Shown: positions 36,601 through 44,984, numbered from the stretch's first letter. The stretch is 64,000 bases of DNA from Xanthobacter sp. NM-59 (GCF_021401125.1 NZ_JACBFQ010000003.1:248001-312000), one strand, 5' to 3'. Notes: generated by a model from the sequence alone, not told the origin. A program made the numbers and translations.

Positions 36601-39600
36601 GCCGATGGACTGGGCGATGATCGCGCTGGAATGGGCGCCGGTGGTGGTGATCTGGCCGGACGTGAGGCTCTCATTGGATGCGACGCTGACGGTGCCGCCG
36701 GTCCCGCCCTCCGCGCCGCCGCCGCCGATGGCCACCGCCACCGAGGCGGTGCTGGCGACCGCATTGGCATCCGCCGAGCCGCCATTGCCGCCCGAACCGC
36801 CGATGGATTGGGCGATGATGCCCGCCGACTGGTCGTTCACGATGCCCGAATAGCCGGTGAGAATGGAGCCGGCCTGCACCACCTGAACCCCCGCGCCATT
36901 GCCGCCCGAAGCGCCGCTGCCGCCGATGGCGACGCTCGCCGCCATGCCATCGGTCTCATCCGGCGTGCCGGACAGGCTGAACACGCGGCTCGATCCGCCA
37001 TTGCCGCCGGCCCCGCCGATGGACTGGGCCAGGATGGCGGGGGCAAGGGTGCCATCGGTATTGATGTCGGTGGCATAAACGCTCACCGCGCCCGCCATCT
37101 GGCCCGAGCCGCCGCTGCCGCCGGTGGCCGCCGCGCCGCCCACCGAGACCTTGGCATCGCCGCCGCCCGTGGAGCCGCTGCCGCCGATGGCGAACCCGCC
37201 ATTGCCGCCATTGCCGCCGATGGATTGGGCGAGAATGCCGATCGACTGGGCCATACTGGTGGCGATCGCCGCGTCCGACGTCACCGTCACCGTGCCGGAC
37301 CCGCCACCGGACCCGCCATTGCCGGCGATGCTGACATCCGCCGCGAACACGATGGAGCCCGCCGCGCCGGCGCTGAAGCCGCCATTGCCGCCATTGCCGC
37401 CGATGGACTGGGCGATGATGCCGGGCGAGATCAGGCCGTTGGTGATAATGGGCGAGTTGCTGTCCTGCAGGACGGTGACGCTGCCGGCGGTCCCGCCGCT
37501 GCCGCCGTCACCACCCAGCGCGACCGCGGCCGATGCGCCGCTCGCCAGCGAGCCCGCCACGTCCCAACCGGCATTGCCGCCCGATCCGCCGATGGACTGC
37601 GCCATGATGCCGGGCGACTGGGAGCCATTGGTGATGAGCGTGATGTTGGTCTGCGTCACGCTCACCGTGCCCGCCGATCCGCCGCTGCCTCCACCGCCGC
37701 CAATGGCCACATTGGCCGCGACCCCGCTGTCCAGCCCGCCGCCGACCGCAAAGCCGCCCGCGCCGCCTGTGCCGCCCAGCGACTGGGCGATGAGGCCGCC
37801 GGACATGGGGCCTAGGAGGCTCACCAGACCACTGTTGAAGATGGTGACCGCGCCGCCTGCGCCGCCCGAACCGCCACCGCCGCCCACTTCGAGGCTCGCG
37901 CCGTCGGAGCCCGACAGGGAGGCGCCGACCGCGAAGCCGCCCGCGCCGCCGCCGCCGCCGATGGACTGGGCGAGAATGCCCGGTGCATTGCCATAGAGGG
38001 ATGCGGTGCCCGCCACCTCGGTGGTGGTGGTGACGGTGGAATAGGTGGTTACCGGAACCTGCACCGTTTCATAAATCGGCTCCATCTCCTCATAGCAGAG
38101 GGTAATGGTGCAGCTGTAGACGGTCTCATAGCCCACCACGACATTCTCGGTCTCCACGGTGGTGGTTGCGACCTGCGTCGTGGTGGACAGCGTCACCGTG
38201 CTCGGCACGATGATGGAGTTGTAATTGTCGACCGTCACCGCACCGGCGGAGGAGCCGTCGCCGCCGCTGCCGCCCACCGCCAGGCTCGCCGAGCCGTCGA
38301 GGCTGGCATTGCCGGTGGCGGCAAAGCCGCCCGCGCCGCCGCCGCCGCCGATGGATTGGGCCAGGATGACCGCCGCGCCGCCGCCGGAGGCCGTGAGCGC
38401 CCCCCAATTGGCGATGGTGACCTCGCCGCCATCATTGCCACTGCCGCCGCTGCCGCCGATGGAGGCTGCGACCGCCGCGGAAAGGGACACGTCCCCGTCG
38501 ATGCTGTTGCCGCCAGTGCCGCCGCCCCCGCCGATGGACTGGGCCACCAGCGCGCTCGCCCCGACGCCCGTGGTGGTGATGGCGCCGGTGCCGAAGGACG
38601 AGCCCCACAGATTGCTCTCATTATAGAGCACCACCGTGTTGGCCGCGCCGCCGGCGCCGCCCGAGCCGCCGATGGAGATGCCCACCGCAAGGGCGCCGCT
38701 GCCGCCGCCGGAAATGCTCGATCCGCCCGAACCGCCACCCCCGCCGATGGACTGGGCCAGGATGCCGTGAGCCCGGACGCCACTCGTGGTGATGACGCCG
38801 CCGGGATTTTCCGCGATGACCACATTGCCGTCACCGCTCGCGCCACCCGAGCCGCCGATGCTGGTTGTGATCGAAACGGCGTACGCCACATCGCCCGAGA
38901 AGCTGGCGCCGCCCGAGCCGCCGCCGCCGCCGATGGACTGGGCGAGAAGCCCGATGGAATCATCACCCAGGGTGGTGATGTTGGTGCCGTTGGTGCCGCC
39001 GTAGATGATGCCGCCCGCGCCGCCGGAGCCGCCCGAGCCGCCAAACGACAGGGCCACCGCCCCGCCCGCGCTGCCCGACAGGGACGCCGCATAGCCGCCC
39101 TCACCACCGCCACCGCCAATGGACTGGGCGATGATGCCGGGAGAGACCGCCCCGCCGGTGGAGATGGTGACGCCGGACAGGAGCGAGCTTTGGAAATAGG
39201 CCGACGAGGTCCCCGCGCAGGTGCCCGCATTGCCGGAGGTCGCCAGCAGGCCGGACACGCTGGTGCAGTTCACAGCGATCGCCCCGCCGTCGCCGCCGTT
39301 TCCACCCGAGCCGCCATGGCTGATGGCCACCGCCGCGACCGCCGACAGCGCCAGCGAGACCGCGCCGCCGGCCGCGCCGCCACCGCCGCCGATGGACTGG
39401 GCGAGAATGCCGGCGGAATTCACTTCCAGCGTGGAAATCGAAGCCGAGTTGGAGACGAAGACGGAATCCGCATCGCCGCCATTGCCACCCGCCCCGCCCA
39501 CCGCGATCGAGCTGCCCACCACTGAGCTTGCAATGCCGAAGCCGCCGGTGCCACCGCCGCCGGCGATGGACTGGGCCTGGATGCCGAAGGCGCTGCCGGC

Positions 39601-40920
39601 GCTGCTGGAGGGCGGGGTGCTGGTGCTGCAGGCATTGCCGGTGCAGATCACGCCGCTATTGATCACCCCCACCGTGCCGGCATCGCCACCGCCGCCACCA
39701 TCGCCGCCCGTGTCCGTGCCGCCGAGCAGGACGCCCGTGACACCGTCGCTGAAGGCGAGCCCACCCGTTCCGCCGGCCCCGCCGATGGATTGGGCGGCGA
39801 TGCCGATGGCCGATGCGTTGGTGAGGTTGATGAACCCGGAATTGGTCACCGAGACGGCGCTACCGCTTCCCCCCGGGCCGCCAGTGCCGCCCAAGGCGTT
39901 CAGGCCATAGGAAATGCCCGCATCGCCACCGCCGCCACCGGCCGACTGGGCCTCGATGCCGCGCGAGCCCGCGCCATTGGAGGTGAGCGCGCCGGAATTG
40001 GTGACAGTGACCGTGCCCGCGCTGGCGCCATAGCCACCGGAGCCGCTGCTGCCGCCGCCGCCGAAGATCCAATAGCCGCTGCCGCCGCTGCCCGCATTGG
40101 CGCCATAGCCGCCGACACTCTCAGCATAGATGACGATGGCATCCTGGGCGGTGATGGCGGCGGTGTTGTCGAGAATGGCCGCGCCGCCCACGCCGCCCCA
40201 GCCGCCATTGCCGCCCTTGCCGCTGCCATCGCCATCGCCGCCGGCGCCCCCATTCCCGCCCGCGCTCAGGACGGCGATGCCCACCGCTCCGGTTTGGGTG
40301 GTGGTGATGGACACGGAATTGGTCAGCTGCGCCGTGCCGCCGTCGCCACCCGTGCCGCCCGAACCGCCCCAGCCGTTCATGGACTCCGTATTACCGCCAT
40401 TGCCGGCCTGGCCGCCGTGGCTGTAGACGATGATGCCGCTGCCGGAGAAGGCGTTGCCCGAGCCACCTTTGGTGGTGATCGTCACGGTGCCGCCCGGCTC
40501 GCCACCGGCGCCATTGCCGCCATTGACCTCGCCGGAATTGCCGCCGGTGCAATTGCTGTGGCCACCGGTGCCACCGGACCCGCCGGTGCTGCCGATCAGG
40601 GCAAATGTACCGTCATAGCTGCCGCCGGCGGAGAGATCGTTGGTATAGGTTTCCGTGATGTCCGGTCCAGGCGAGCCCGAATGGCCGCCACCGACATTCG
40701 CGTAGAGGCCGTTGCTGTCCGGACAATTGTATCCCGCACTCCCGCCCGAGCCCTGTGCCTCGTCCTTGGGAATGTAGTAGTTCGGGCCGACGGTGACGTT
40801 GCTGGTCTGGGCGTAGGCGGACAGGCCGCTCGACGCCAGGGCGAGAGGCACGACACTCGCCAGAACCGCGAGCCCGTTGAGCCCATCCGCGGCAGTGTTC
40901 GACAAGCTCTTGCGCGACAT
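30652..40920 (-). CDS. Giant Gly-rich repeat autotransporter (type Va)
   Basis: A 3422-residue protein; the ATG at 40920 starts a signal peptide ending SAYA (1-37), while a TTG nine codons upstream is less likely. The passenger (to about 3100) carries some 37 repeats centred on AQSIGGGGGxGG, spaced about 65-70 residues, each followed by a GGSGGxGG-VSV beta unit, as in stacked beta-helix adhesins. The last 275 residues form a classic autotransporter beta-barrel ending RIRW with a terminal aromatic residue. A pertactin-like junction lies between. The probable role is surface adhesion, aggregation or biofilm formation. Cysteines occur mainly near the N-terminus and in one insert. Confidence 0.88.
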   Translation of the reverse strand: MSRKSLSNTAADGLNGLAVLASVVPLALASSGLSAYAQTSNVTVGPNYYIPKDEAQGSGGSAGYNCPDSNGLYANVGGGHSGSPGPDITETYTNDLSAGGSYDGTFALIGSTGGSGGTGGHSNCTGGNSGEVNGGNGAGGEPGGTVTITTKGGSGNAFSGSGIIVYSHGGQAGNGGNTESMNGWGGSGGTGGDGGTAQLTNSVSITTTQTGAVGIAVLSAGGNGGAGGDGDGSGKGGNGGWGGVGGAAILDNTAAITAQDAIVIYAESVGGYGANAGSGGSGYWIFGGGGSSGSGGYGASAGTVTVTNSGALTSNGAGSRGIEAQSAGGGGGDAGISYGLNALGGTGGPGGSGSAVSVTNSGFINLTNASAIGIAAQSIGGAGGTGGLAFSDGVTGVLLGGTDTGGDGGGGGDAGTVGVINSGVICTGNACSTSTPPSSSAGSAFGIQAQSIAGGGGTGGFGIASSVVGSSIAVGGAGGNGGDADSVFVSNSASISTLEVNSAGILAQSIGGGGGAAGGAVSLALSAVAAVAISHGGSGGNGGDGGAIAVNCTSVSGLLATSGNAGTCAGTSSAYFQSSLLSGVTISTGGAVSPGIIAQSIGGGGGEGGYAASLSGSAGGAVALSFGGSGGSGGAGGIIYGGTNGTNITTLGDDSIGLLAQSIGGGGGSGGASFSGDVAYAVSITTSIGGSGGASGDGNVVIAENPGGVITTSGVRAHGILAQSIGGGGGSGGSSISGGGSGALAVGISIGGSGGAGGAANTVVLYNESNLWGSSFGTGAITTTGVGASALVAQSIGGGGGTGGNSIDGDVSLSAAVAASIGGSGGSGNDGGEVTIANWGALTASGGGAAVILAQSIGGGGGAGGFAATGNASLDGSASLAVGGSGGDGSSAGAVTVDNYNSIIVPSTVTLSTTTQVATTTVETENVVVGYETVYSCTITLCYEEMEPIYETVQVPVTTYSTVTTTTEVAGTASLYGNAPGILAQSIGGGGGAGGFAVGASLSGSDGASLEVGGGGGSGGAGGAVTIFNSGLVSLLGPMSGGLIAQSLGGTGGAGGFAVGGGLDSGVAANVAIGGGGGSGGSAGTVSVTQTNITLITNGSQSPGIMAQSIGGSGGNAGWDVAGSLASGASAAVALGGDGGSGGTAGSVTVLQDSNSPIITNGLISPGIIAQSIGGNGGNGGFSAGAAGSIVFAADVSIAGNGGSGGGSGTVTVTSDAAIATSMAQSIGILAQSIGGNGGNGGFAIGGSGSTGGGDAKVSVGGAAATGGSGGSGQMAGAVSVYATDINTDGTLAPAILAQSIGGAGGNGGSSRVFSLSGTPDETDGMAASVAIGGSGASGGNGAGVQVVQAGSILTGYSGIVNDQSAGIIAQSIGGSGGNGGSADANAVASTASVAVAIGGGGAEGGTGGTVSVASNESLTSGQITTTGAHSSAIIAQSIGGGGGHGGWSQASASSNDYAAGIAIGGFGDGGGAGGAVSVSSGGTLITYGLLSSGILAQSIGGGGGNGGAASSTSDAGEGQELQGGVTSVAGAGAGQTASNVSSAVSGSSSSAPESSDDGAVSGIAASVTLGGFGGAGGDGATVTISSISSIYTFGDQSSAILAQSIGGGGGNGGSAASNANGDSYAASFSLGGGAGNGGAGGTVSVDVTGYFATTGMGSAGIFAQSVGGGGGNGGSSSSTASSGGQAAIAMSLGGTGGSGGDGGTVDVTVGSSEVGYVNTLGANAAGIFAQSVGGGGGNGGSSFASSNVTPSSGSSNSASSSTGSLSGSASGDETSSAAGQQGDKGGSQAGSDGGYSLAMGLGGSGGTGGAGGGVSVTNADIIVTGVDLTGTTTSLSSANSPAIFAQSVGGGGGNGGSSTVNSSASESSLSLSIGGSGSGAGTGGGVSVTSQGTLYTAGDNSSAVFAQSVGGGGGSGGASSSTSGSGGTVSLALGLGGSGAGGGDGGTVTVTLNAPDSYSGVPLGITTLGDASYGVFAQSIGGGGGSGGAFTGAATAGSGSGDASASASSSGTSSSASSGVALAMGLGGSGGAGGSGGDVSVTSATSILTQGMHATGILAQSVGGGGGAGGAVTSNANSGTYALSFGLGGTGGTGGTGGSVSVDSEAAITTSGLQAYGILAQSVGGGGGLAGAANSTTAGGGDANIALAFGGSGGSGQTGGSVSVSATAALVTSGAGATAILAQSIGGGGGAGGSSTSSASSGNIAAGLGLGGSGGTGNDGGSVSASGWAAITTTGANAAGIIAQSVGGGGGLGGSSTSGAGGGGHVTTSLALGGTGGAAGDGGAVSLTYDNYYSVIQLSTAGAFAHGLVAQSVGGGGGIGGSSNGSATGSGDVTATFALGGAGSSGGDGGEVDVSTDSAQVFTAGTGAIGLLVQSIGGGGGAGGSSDVMASASSDSGSASYAAGIALGGSGSGGGAGGVVSVQNWMSTSTSGALAPAVLAQSIAGGGGLASGSAEITGSAATSSITLSLGGSNGLGGTAGNVTLDNYGSVTALGLASLGVVAQSISGGGGVAGVLASGDGSTVVTTDDTITLGATGSASAAAGTVSLLTGNNVSTASKWAVAIVAQSIAGGGGVAARVMDDVSSSSSSGTVTLGGSAGGNGGAVSASMINGWNTTTTSEYAHGIVAQSIGGGGGMVLAKAQTLTLGGSGGGDGGSVSVSTAGTIATAGSTALGIIAQSIGGGGGIGVASNNVVFSGGSTSGDGGTVDVTVGGAILTSGTNAVGVLAQSIGGGGGAALADNETLTSNTPSGSGVGGAVTVNINAAVATTGKGATGVIAQSASNGGGLVMNGTTMELVNGSTSSSGKVTVNVNTGGSVTVTGSGASGILAQGNGDPIITIASGASVVGGAGGTAITSDGLETYITNLGTLGTVDGAGGLAIRTTAGFAEISNGGVLIGDLALTAGAANLVTNLASGTLVAGSALDLGGTGLLVNAGTLARGLASVGTTVIDGDFQQKAGGTLVVRMDQDATQADSYVVTGSAQLSGTVRGALMDPAHARPGRFSASFFSAQGGIDLDALSVAGNTAILSYSLQPAGGGLALGAAVDFTPAGLSERGQLTGALIGAIQNRGSSPLFESIVPALLDVPDAASLGGAYDIVSGNAASLVPMAMMNATASSLFAVTGEIDRWRTGSGVGVAPMAQQGEGAAAFGRGFWFAPMGTATWGGGISGSTVGATMGLDGELPDAPLLLGGAVNYSFSSLDASDYGASTSTNYGNLSLYGAYVAGPAYVSATAALGYGHTSMGRNLNGLGLALSTDSGFDSTVLGGRLEVGYAFAIPGSTAKVTPFAAFQPMQLWQGSAAELFATRGPGLSYDATSITALPLYLGTQLDAHWTLDDRRTLTPFLRMSWMHDFSPDRDVPRSFSELPGFSFASNALPTVSDAADIHAGIELAAGAGLSFTAAFDAQLAQGYNSAGASGALRIRW
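32556..39965 (-). repeat. About 37 tandem coding repeats in the autotransporter passenger
   Basis: Each unit is about 200 bp and contains a near-identical block coding for AQS(I/V)GGGGG. The core is almost constant in the middle units, while units near both ends degrade (AQSAGGGGG at the N-terminal side, AQSASNGGG at the C-terminal side). Middle units often read FAQSVGGGGGNGG, so a sub-family has probably spread by duplication. Confidence 0.85.
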
Positions 40921-41978
40921 GACCGCCCCACGCCTTTTGCCACGCAAAATGCCGCAGGCACGACTTGCCAGCCCAACAATACGCAGCCCCTCGATTTTAG
41001 AAGCTAGGCCGGAACAGCGCGGCGGGGCGATGCCGATTTTTAACCCGATGCCCCAGCGTCCAGACGCAACGAAACATGAGCGAAAACGAGCACCGCGGGC
41101 ACCACTGGAAATTAAATGTCAGTACACTTTATATTTACGGACTATATGCGTAATTTTATGATGAAATTATATTATTTAGTCGGGACACTAACTGGCCTTC
41201 CGAAATGTATATGGAGGCCACGCCTTGCTCGCAGAGCGGCCAGGGGACGCATGGGCAGGCAATTCTCCGCCCCGACCCGCAGGCATGTATTTCATGACTT
41301 TCGCGTGGAGCCTTCCGCCATCGACGAAACCCGCAAAGAGATCCCCACCTGGGGCAGGGCGCGGCGGAGCCGCCCCGTGAAGGTTGGTCAAGAATGATGT
41401 AGCCACGCCCTCGCATGGCTTTACGCGCGGTCGCATCGGTGTGCGGAGCTGGCATGCCGGTAGCCAGCAACGTTACCGGCACACGTTTTGTCGCAAGGGA
41501 TGCTCCGAGCCTCGGCCAGCCCGCCCAAATCGGCAACCACTGGCGAGATCCGCCATGAAAGCCACCTCCAAGGATCGTTCCAGGAAGGCCTTCAAGCGGG
41601 CCCCACTCCATCACCGGCCAAGCCTTTCCCGATGGCAGGAACGGGGCGGCGCGCTGGTGCCCGGCGCGGCAGTCCAGTTCGAAACGACCGCACGCCAAAG
41701 CGACGTGATCGGCGAACGGGAACCCCTCACGGTGGGAGGCGCCGATATTGGCATCTGCGAAGCGGAGCGGACGCTGATCTCGCCGCGGTCCACCCCACGA
41801 CAGGCCACACCGAAGCTTCGACAACGGCGTGCTATCGACATGAAACCATCGGGAAGAGCCGCAAGGCTGCGTCATTCGCAAGGAGAAGCGGAGCAAGTCG
41901 TCAACGCAAGCGAGAAACGCGGCGCCCGCCGTTCAGCTCAACGGCAGTCCGACAAGCCCTTGTCACAGCTCGCGAAAT
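40921..41978. other. Gene-poor region, 1058 bp, with an AT-rich block
   Basis: Upstream of the autotransporter. Bases 41115-41190 are strongly AT-rich (TTATATTTAC, TTTTATGATG, TTATATTATTTAG), unlike anything else in the window. They could hold the promoter or a silencer site. Beyond 41400 several overlapping frames exist on both strands, but none resembles a known family well. One frame near 41770-41900 faintly resembles the end of a tyrosine recombinase. Confidence 0.5.
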
Positions 41979-42053
41979 TGGAGCGGGCGATGGGAATCGA
42001 ACCCACGACATACAGCTTGGGAAGCTGTCGTTCTACCACTGAACTACGCCCGC
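41979..42053 (-). tRNA. tRNA-Gly (anticodon CCC)
   Basis: All arms fold: acceptor GCGGGCG with CGCCCGC, D-arm GTTC/GAAC, anticodon stem ACAGC/GCTGT with loop TTCCCAA giving anticodon CCC, and T-arm GTGGG/CCCAT around TTCGATT. The discriminator is U and CCA is encoded in the DNA. 5' end at 42053. Confidence 0.95.
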
Positions 42054-42305
42054 ATCGAAGCGCACCATAGACAAGGCTCCCGCCTCTCAGCAAGTGCCAA
42101 GCCGCATTTGCCCACACGCTTCGTGGACCCACGCCAATGGTGGCGCCATCGCGCTCGGTCCGCGCTTCCGTCCGCGGCCGCGCAGCCGCATCCTGTCCCC
42201 GGCGCAGCCCGCATTGCTTGCGGGGCGGGCGCGTCCCTCTCCCTTGGCTCTTGTGATCGGGCGCCACCCGTGGCACCTGTGCGCCGCACAAAAGGAGACG
42301 TTGGC

Positions 42306-43202
42306 ATGGCTGAAGGCATCCCGGCGGCGAACCCGGTCGGCGCGCCCCCCCTTATTGCCGGGCTTTCCACATTCGCCGGAGAGTACGACATCATTCTCTG
42401 CGACGTGTGGGGCGTCGTGCATAATGGCGTGCATGCCTTTCCCGCAGCCTGCGCGGCGCTCGGCCGCGCGCGGGCGGGTGGCGCCAGCGTGATCCTGGTT
42501 TCCAATGCGCCGCGGCCCAACAGCGCCATCGTCACCATGCTGGACGGCTTCGGCGTGCCGCGCACCAGCTATGACGGCATCATCACCTCCGGCGATGTCA
42601 CCCGCACCCTGCTTTCCGCGCGCGGCAAGGCCAGCGTGTTCCATCTGGGCCCCGAGCGGGACCTCAGCACCTATGACGGGCTCGACGTGGTGCTGAGCCA
42701 GCTGGAGAGCGCCGATGTGGTGGTCTGCACCGGCCTGTTCGACGACAATGTGGAAACGCCGGACGATTACGCCGGCATGCTCAGCGAGATGAAGGCGCGC
42801 AATCTGCCCTTCATCTGCGCCAATCCCGATCTGGTGGTGGAGCGCGGCGACCGGCTGGTCTATTGCGCCGGCGCCATCGCCAAGGCCTATGAGGATCTTG
42901 GCGGCGAAACCGTCTATTGCGGCAAGCCCTATCTGCCCATCTACGAAACCGCACTCGCCTTGGCGGAGAAGCTGCGCAAGGGGCCGGTGGACAAGGCCCG
43001 CGTGCTGGGCATCGGCGATGCGCTGCGCACCGATATCGCGGGCGCCAACGGGGCCGGCTTCGACAGCCTCTTCATCGCCGGCGGCATCCATGCGGCGGAG
43101 CTGAAGGCCGTGGATGGCGCGGTGCCGGACACCGCCTCGCTCGCCGCCTTGTTCGAAGGCCATGCCCACCCGCGCGGGGTGATGCCACGCCTTGCCTGGT
43201 GA
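42306..43202 (+). CDS. HAD superfamily (class IIA) hydrolase, TIGR01459 type
   Basis: A 298-residue cytoplasmic protein with AAAGGAG upstream of the ATG. HAD motifs: motif I DVWGVVHNG (about 30-38), motif II SNAPRP, and the C-terminal GIGDALRTDIAGANGAG that holds the metal-binding acids. This type is common in Rhizobiales and related to sugar-phosphate and NagD-like phosphatases; its substrate is not known. It lies upstream of ribF, a frequent pairing in this order. Confidence 0.85.
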   Translation: MAEGIPAANPVGAPPLIAGLSTFAGEYDIILCDVWGVVHNGVHAFPAACAALGRARAGGASVILVSNAPRPNSAIVTMLDGFGVPRTSYDGIITSGDVTRTLLSARGKASVFHLGPERDLSTYDGLDVVLSQLESADVVVCTGLFDDNVETPDDYAGMLSEMKARNLPFICANPDLVVERGDRLVYCAGAIAKAYEDLGGETVYCGKPYLPIYETALALAEKLRKGPVDKARVLGIGDALRTDIAGANGAGFDSLFIAGGIHAAELKAVDGAVPDTASLAALFEGHAHPRGVMPRLAW

Positions 43203-43385
43203 GGCCGCGCAAGCGCCGGCCGGCGCAGGCTTCCCTTGACGGGCCTGCCCGCCTGTGCCTAGAGCCTGCGGTCGTCAGGGGCGCCATGGTCCGAAAGGCT
43301 GTGTGGCCGGAGACGCCGCAGGGCCGCTAAAACAGTGTTCCGCCCACATCGGGTTCCCACGCCGCCGAGGGTTCGCACGCCGCCG

Positions 43386-44339
43386 ATGCCTGTTTCCCCC
43401 TCTCACGCCTTCCTCGTCCTGCGGGGGCCGGATCGGCTCCCGGACAGCCTGTCGCACCCGGTGCTCGCCATCGGCAATTTCGATGGGGTCCACAGGGGCC
43501 ATCGCGCCGTGTTCGAGACCGCGCTGGCCATGGCGCAGGCCAAGGGCGTGGCGGCGCTCGCGCTCACCTTCGAGCCGCATCCGCGCAGCTTCTTCAGCCC
43601 GCAGACCGCGCCCTTCCGCCTGACGCCGGAAGCGAGCAAGCTGCGGCAGATCGAGGCGACGGGCCTTGCCGGCGCCATCGTGCTGCCGTTCGACCACGCC
43701 CTTGCCACCATGGAGCCGGAAGCCTTCGTGCGCGACATCCTGGTGGGGCGTTACGGGGTCAGCGGCATTTCGGTGGGGTTTGATTTCCATTTCGGCCGGG
43801 CGCGCGCCGGCTCTCCCGCCTTTCTCGAAGGCGCGGGGCGGCGGCACGGTTTCGACGTGACGGTGGTGGACCCCATGCGCGACGAGGACGACCCCATTTC
43901 CTCCACCGCCATCCGCAAGGCGCTGGCCGCCGGCCAGGTGGGCCATGCCGCCCACATGCTGGGCCGTCCCTTCTCGGTGAATGCCGAGGTGCGCCATGGC
44001 GACAAGCGCGGACGGACCATCGGCTTTCCCACCGCGAATCTGGCGCTGCCCGGCAATATCGAGCTCGCCTTCGGCATCTATGCGGTGCGGATCACCACTT
44101 CCGACGGACAGCGTCATGACGGAGTGGCCAATTTCGGCCGCCGCCCCACCTTCGACAATGGCGCGCCCCTGCTGGAGGTGCACATCTTCGACTTTGCCGG
44201 CGATCTTTACGGCCAGCGCATCGAAGTGGAGTTCCACGCCTATCTGCGGCCGGAGCTGAAGTTCGACGGCATCGACGCCCTGGTGGCCCAGATCGTCGAG
44301 GACGCCCGCCGCGCCCGTGAGGTGCTGGCCAAGGTCTAG
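43386..44339 (+). CDS. ribF: Bifunctional riboflavin kinase/FAD synthetase RibF
   Basis: A 317-residue protein. The N-terminal FMN adenylyltransferase domain has GNFDGVHRGH at 30-39 and SSTAIRKAL near 176, the nucleotidyltransferase signatures. The C-terminal riboflavin kinase domain has GRTIGFPTANL near 216 and a conserved GVANFGRRPTFD. It phosphorylates riboflavin to FMN and adenylates FMN to FAD. It is a single-copy housekeeping gene, with a 183-bp gap after the HAD gene. No FMN riboswitch seen. Confidence 0.95.
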   Translation: MPVSPSHAFLVLRGPDRLPDSLSHPVLAIGNFDGVHRGHRAVFETALAMAQAKGVAALALTFEPHPRSFFSPQTAPFRLTPEASKLRQIEATGLAGAIVLPFDHALATMEPEAFVRDILVGRYGVSGISVGFDFHFGRARAGSPAFLEGAGRRHGFDVTVVDPMRDEDDPISSTAIRKALAAGQVGHAAHMLGRPFSVNAEVRHGDKRGRTIGFPTANLALPGNIELAFGIYAVRITTSDGQRHDGVANFGRRPTFDNGAPLLEVHIFDFAGDLYGQRIEVEFHAYLRPELKFDGIDALVAQIVEDARRAREVLAKV

Positions 44340-44984
44340 GCGGATCGACATCCAGCGCGCGTGGCGCGGCTAATGTCCCACGACCGTGCTCCTCATGGCG
44401 CAGCCCCTTCTCCCGGTTGCGGCGGGAGGGCTGGGGTGGACAACACGCTGAAAAGATGGCCCCGGCGGCGCGACGAAGGGCAACGCCTCGAAAAGTCTCA
44501 AAAGTGCTGAAGTTCCAGTCTCTGCGCCACTGAGGCGGTCTGGACCGAGGCGGTCTGGACCGAGGCGGTCCTGCCCCGCCCTCACCCTCCCCCGCAAGCG
44601 GAAGAGGCAACGCGCCCCGGCAAACCGTGCCTCTTAAATGTCGATCGGACCCGGGGGCTTGGGCATTCGGAGCCTGGGGTATTCGGGCCTTGGGTAGCAG
44701 AAGCCTTGGATATCCGCCGTCTTGCGCCTCTCCGCCTTCGCGGCGCCCGCTGCGACCGAGTCGCTCCGGGGTCTCGTCGCCCGGACGCCCCCAGACACGC
44801 AGCGGCTCAGCATCGGGCGAACGCCTCCGACCGTGGGCAAGCTGCCCGCAACACAGCTGCGGGAATGCGCTAACACGTTGATATCGCGCAGTCTTGAGAT
44901 TACGCACGACGCGTCCCGCCGCCTGAGATCTCCTCTCGCGCGGCGCCGAGTGATTAGCCGCACCTTAACCGTATTGGGCGCACA
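44340..44984. other. Intergenic, 645 bp, containing repeats
   Basis: Between ribF and the aminotransferase gene. It holds the second copy of the dispersed repeat and a short tandem repeat. It also holds CTCCCCCGCAAGCGG-type inverted elements like those near 25.7 kb. No gene seen. Confidence 0.6.
44496..44571 (+). repeat. Dispersed intergenic repeat, copy 2, with 15-bp tandem units
   Basis: Bases 44496-44539 match 25590-25633 in inverse orientation (34 of 44). The GAGGCGGT end is then amplified as GAGGCGGTCTGGACC at 44532-44546 and 44547-44561, followed by a partial third unit to 44571. Confidence 0.6.

Noticed and set aside
30709-37815. Very long open frames (1417 and 872 codons) on the plus strand opposite the autotransporter
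   Set aside because: They mirror the Gly-rich repeat on the other strand: Gly codons GGN read in reverse give a frame without stops. The composition is His/Ala/Gly/Arg-rich, with no domain or ribosome binding site.
32556-39965. CRISPR-like regular spacing of a short repeat
   Set aside because: The repeat is coding and in frame throughout, units are about 200 bp, and no cas gene is near.
41156-41896. 246-codon minus-strand frame between the autotransporter and the tRNA
   Set aside because: It has no recognisable family, no ribosome binding site and irregular composition. Competing frames on the other strand are equally long.
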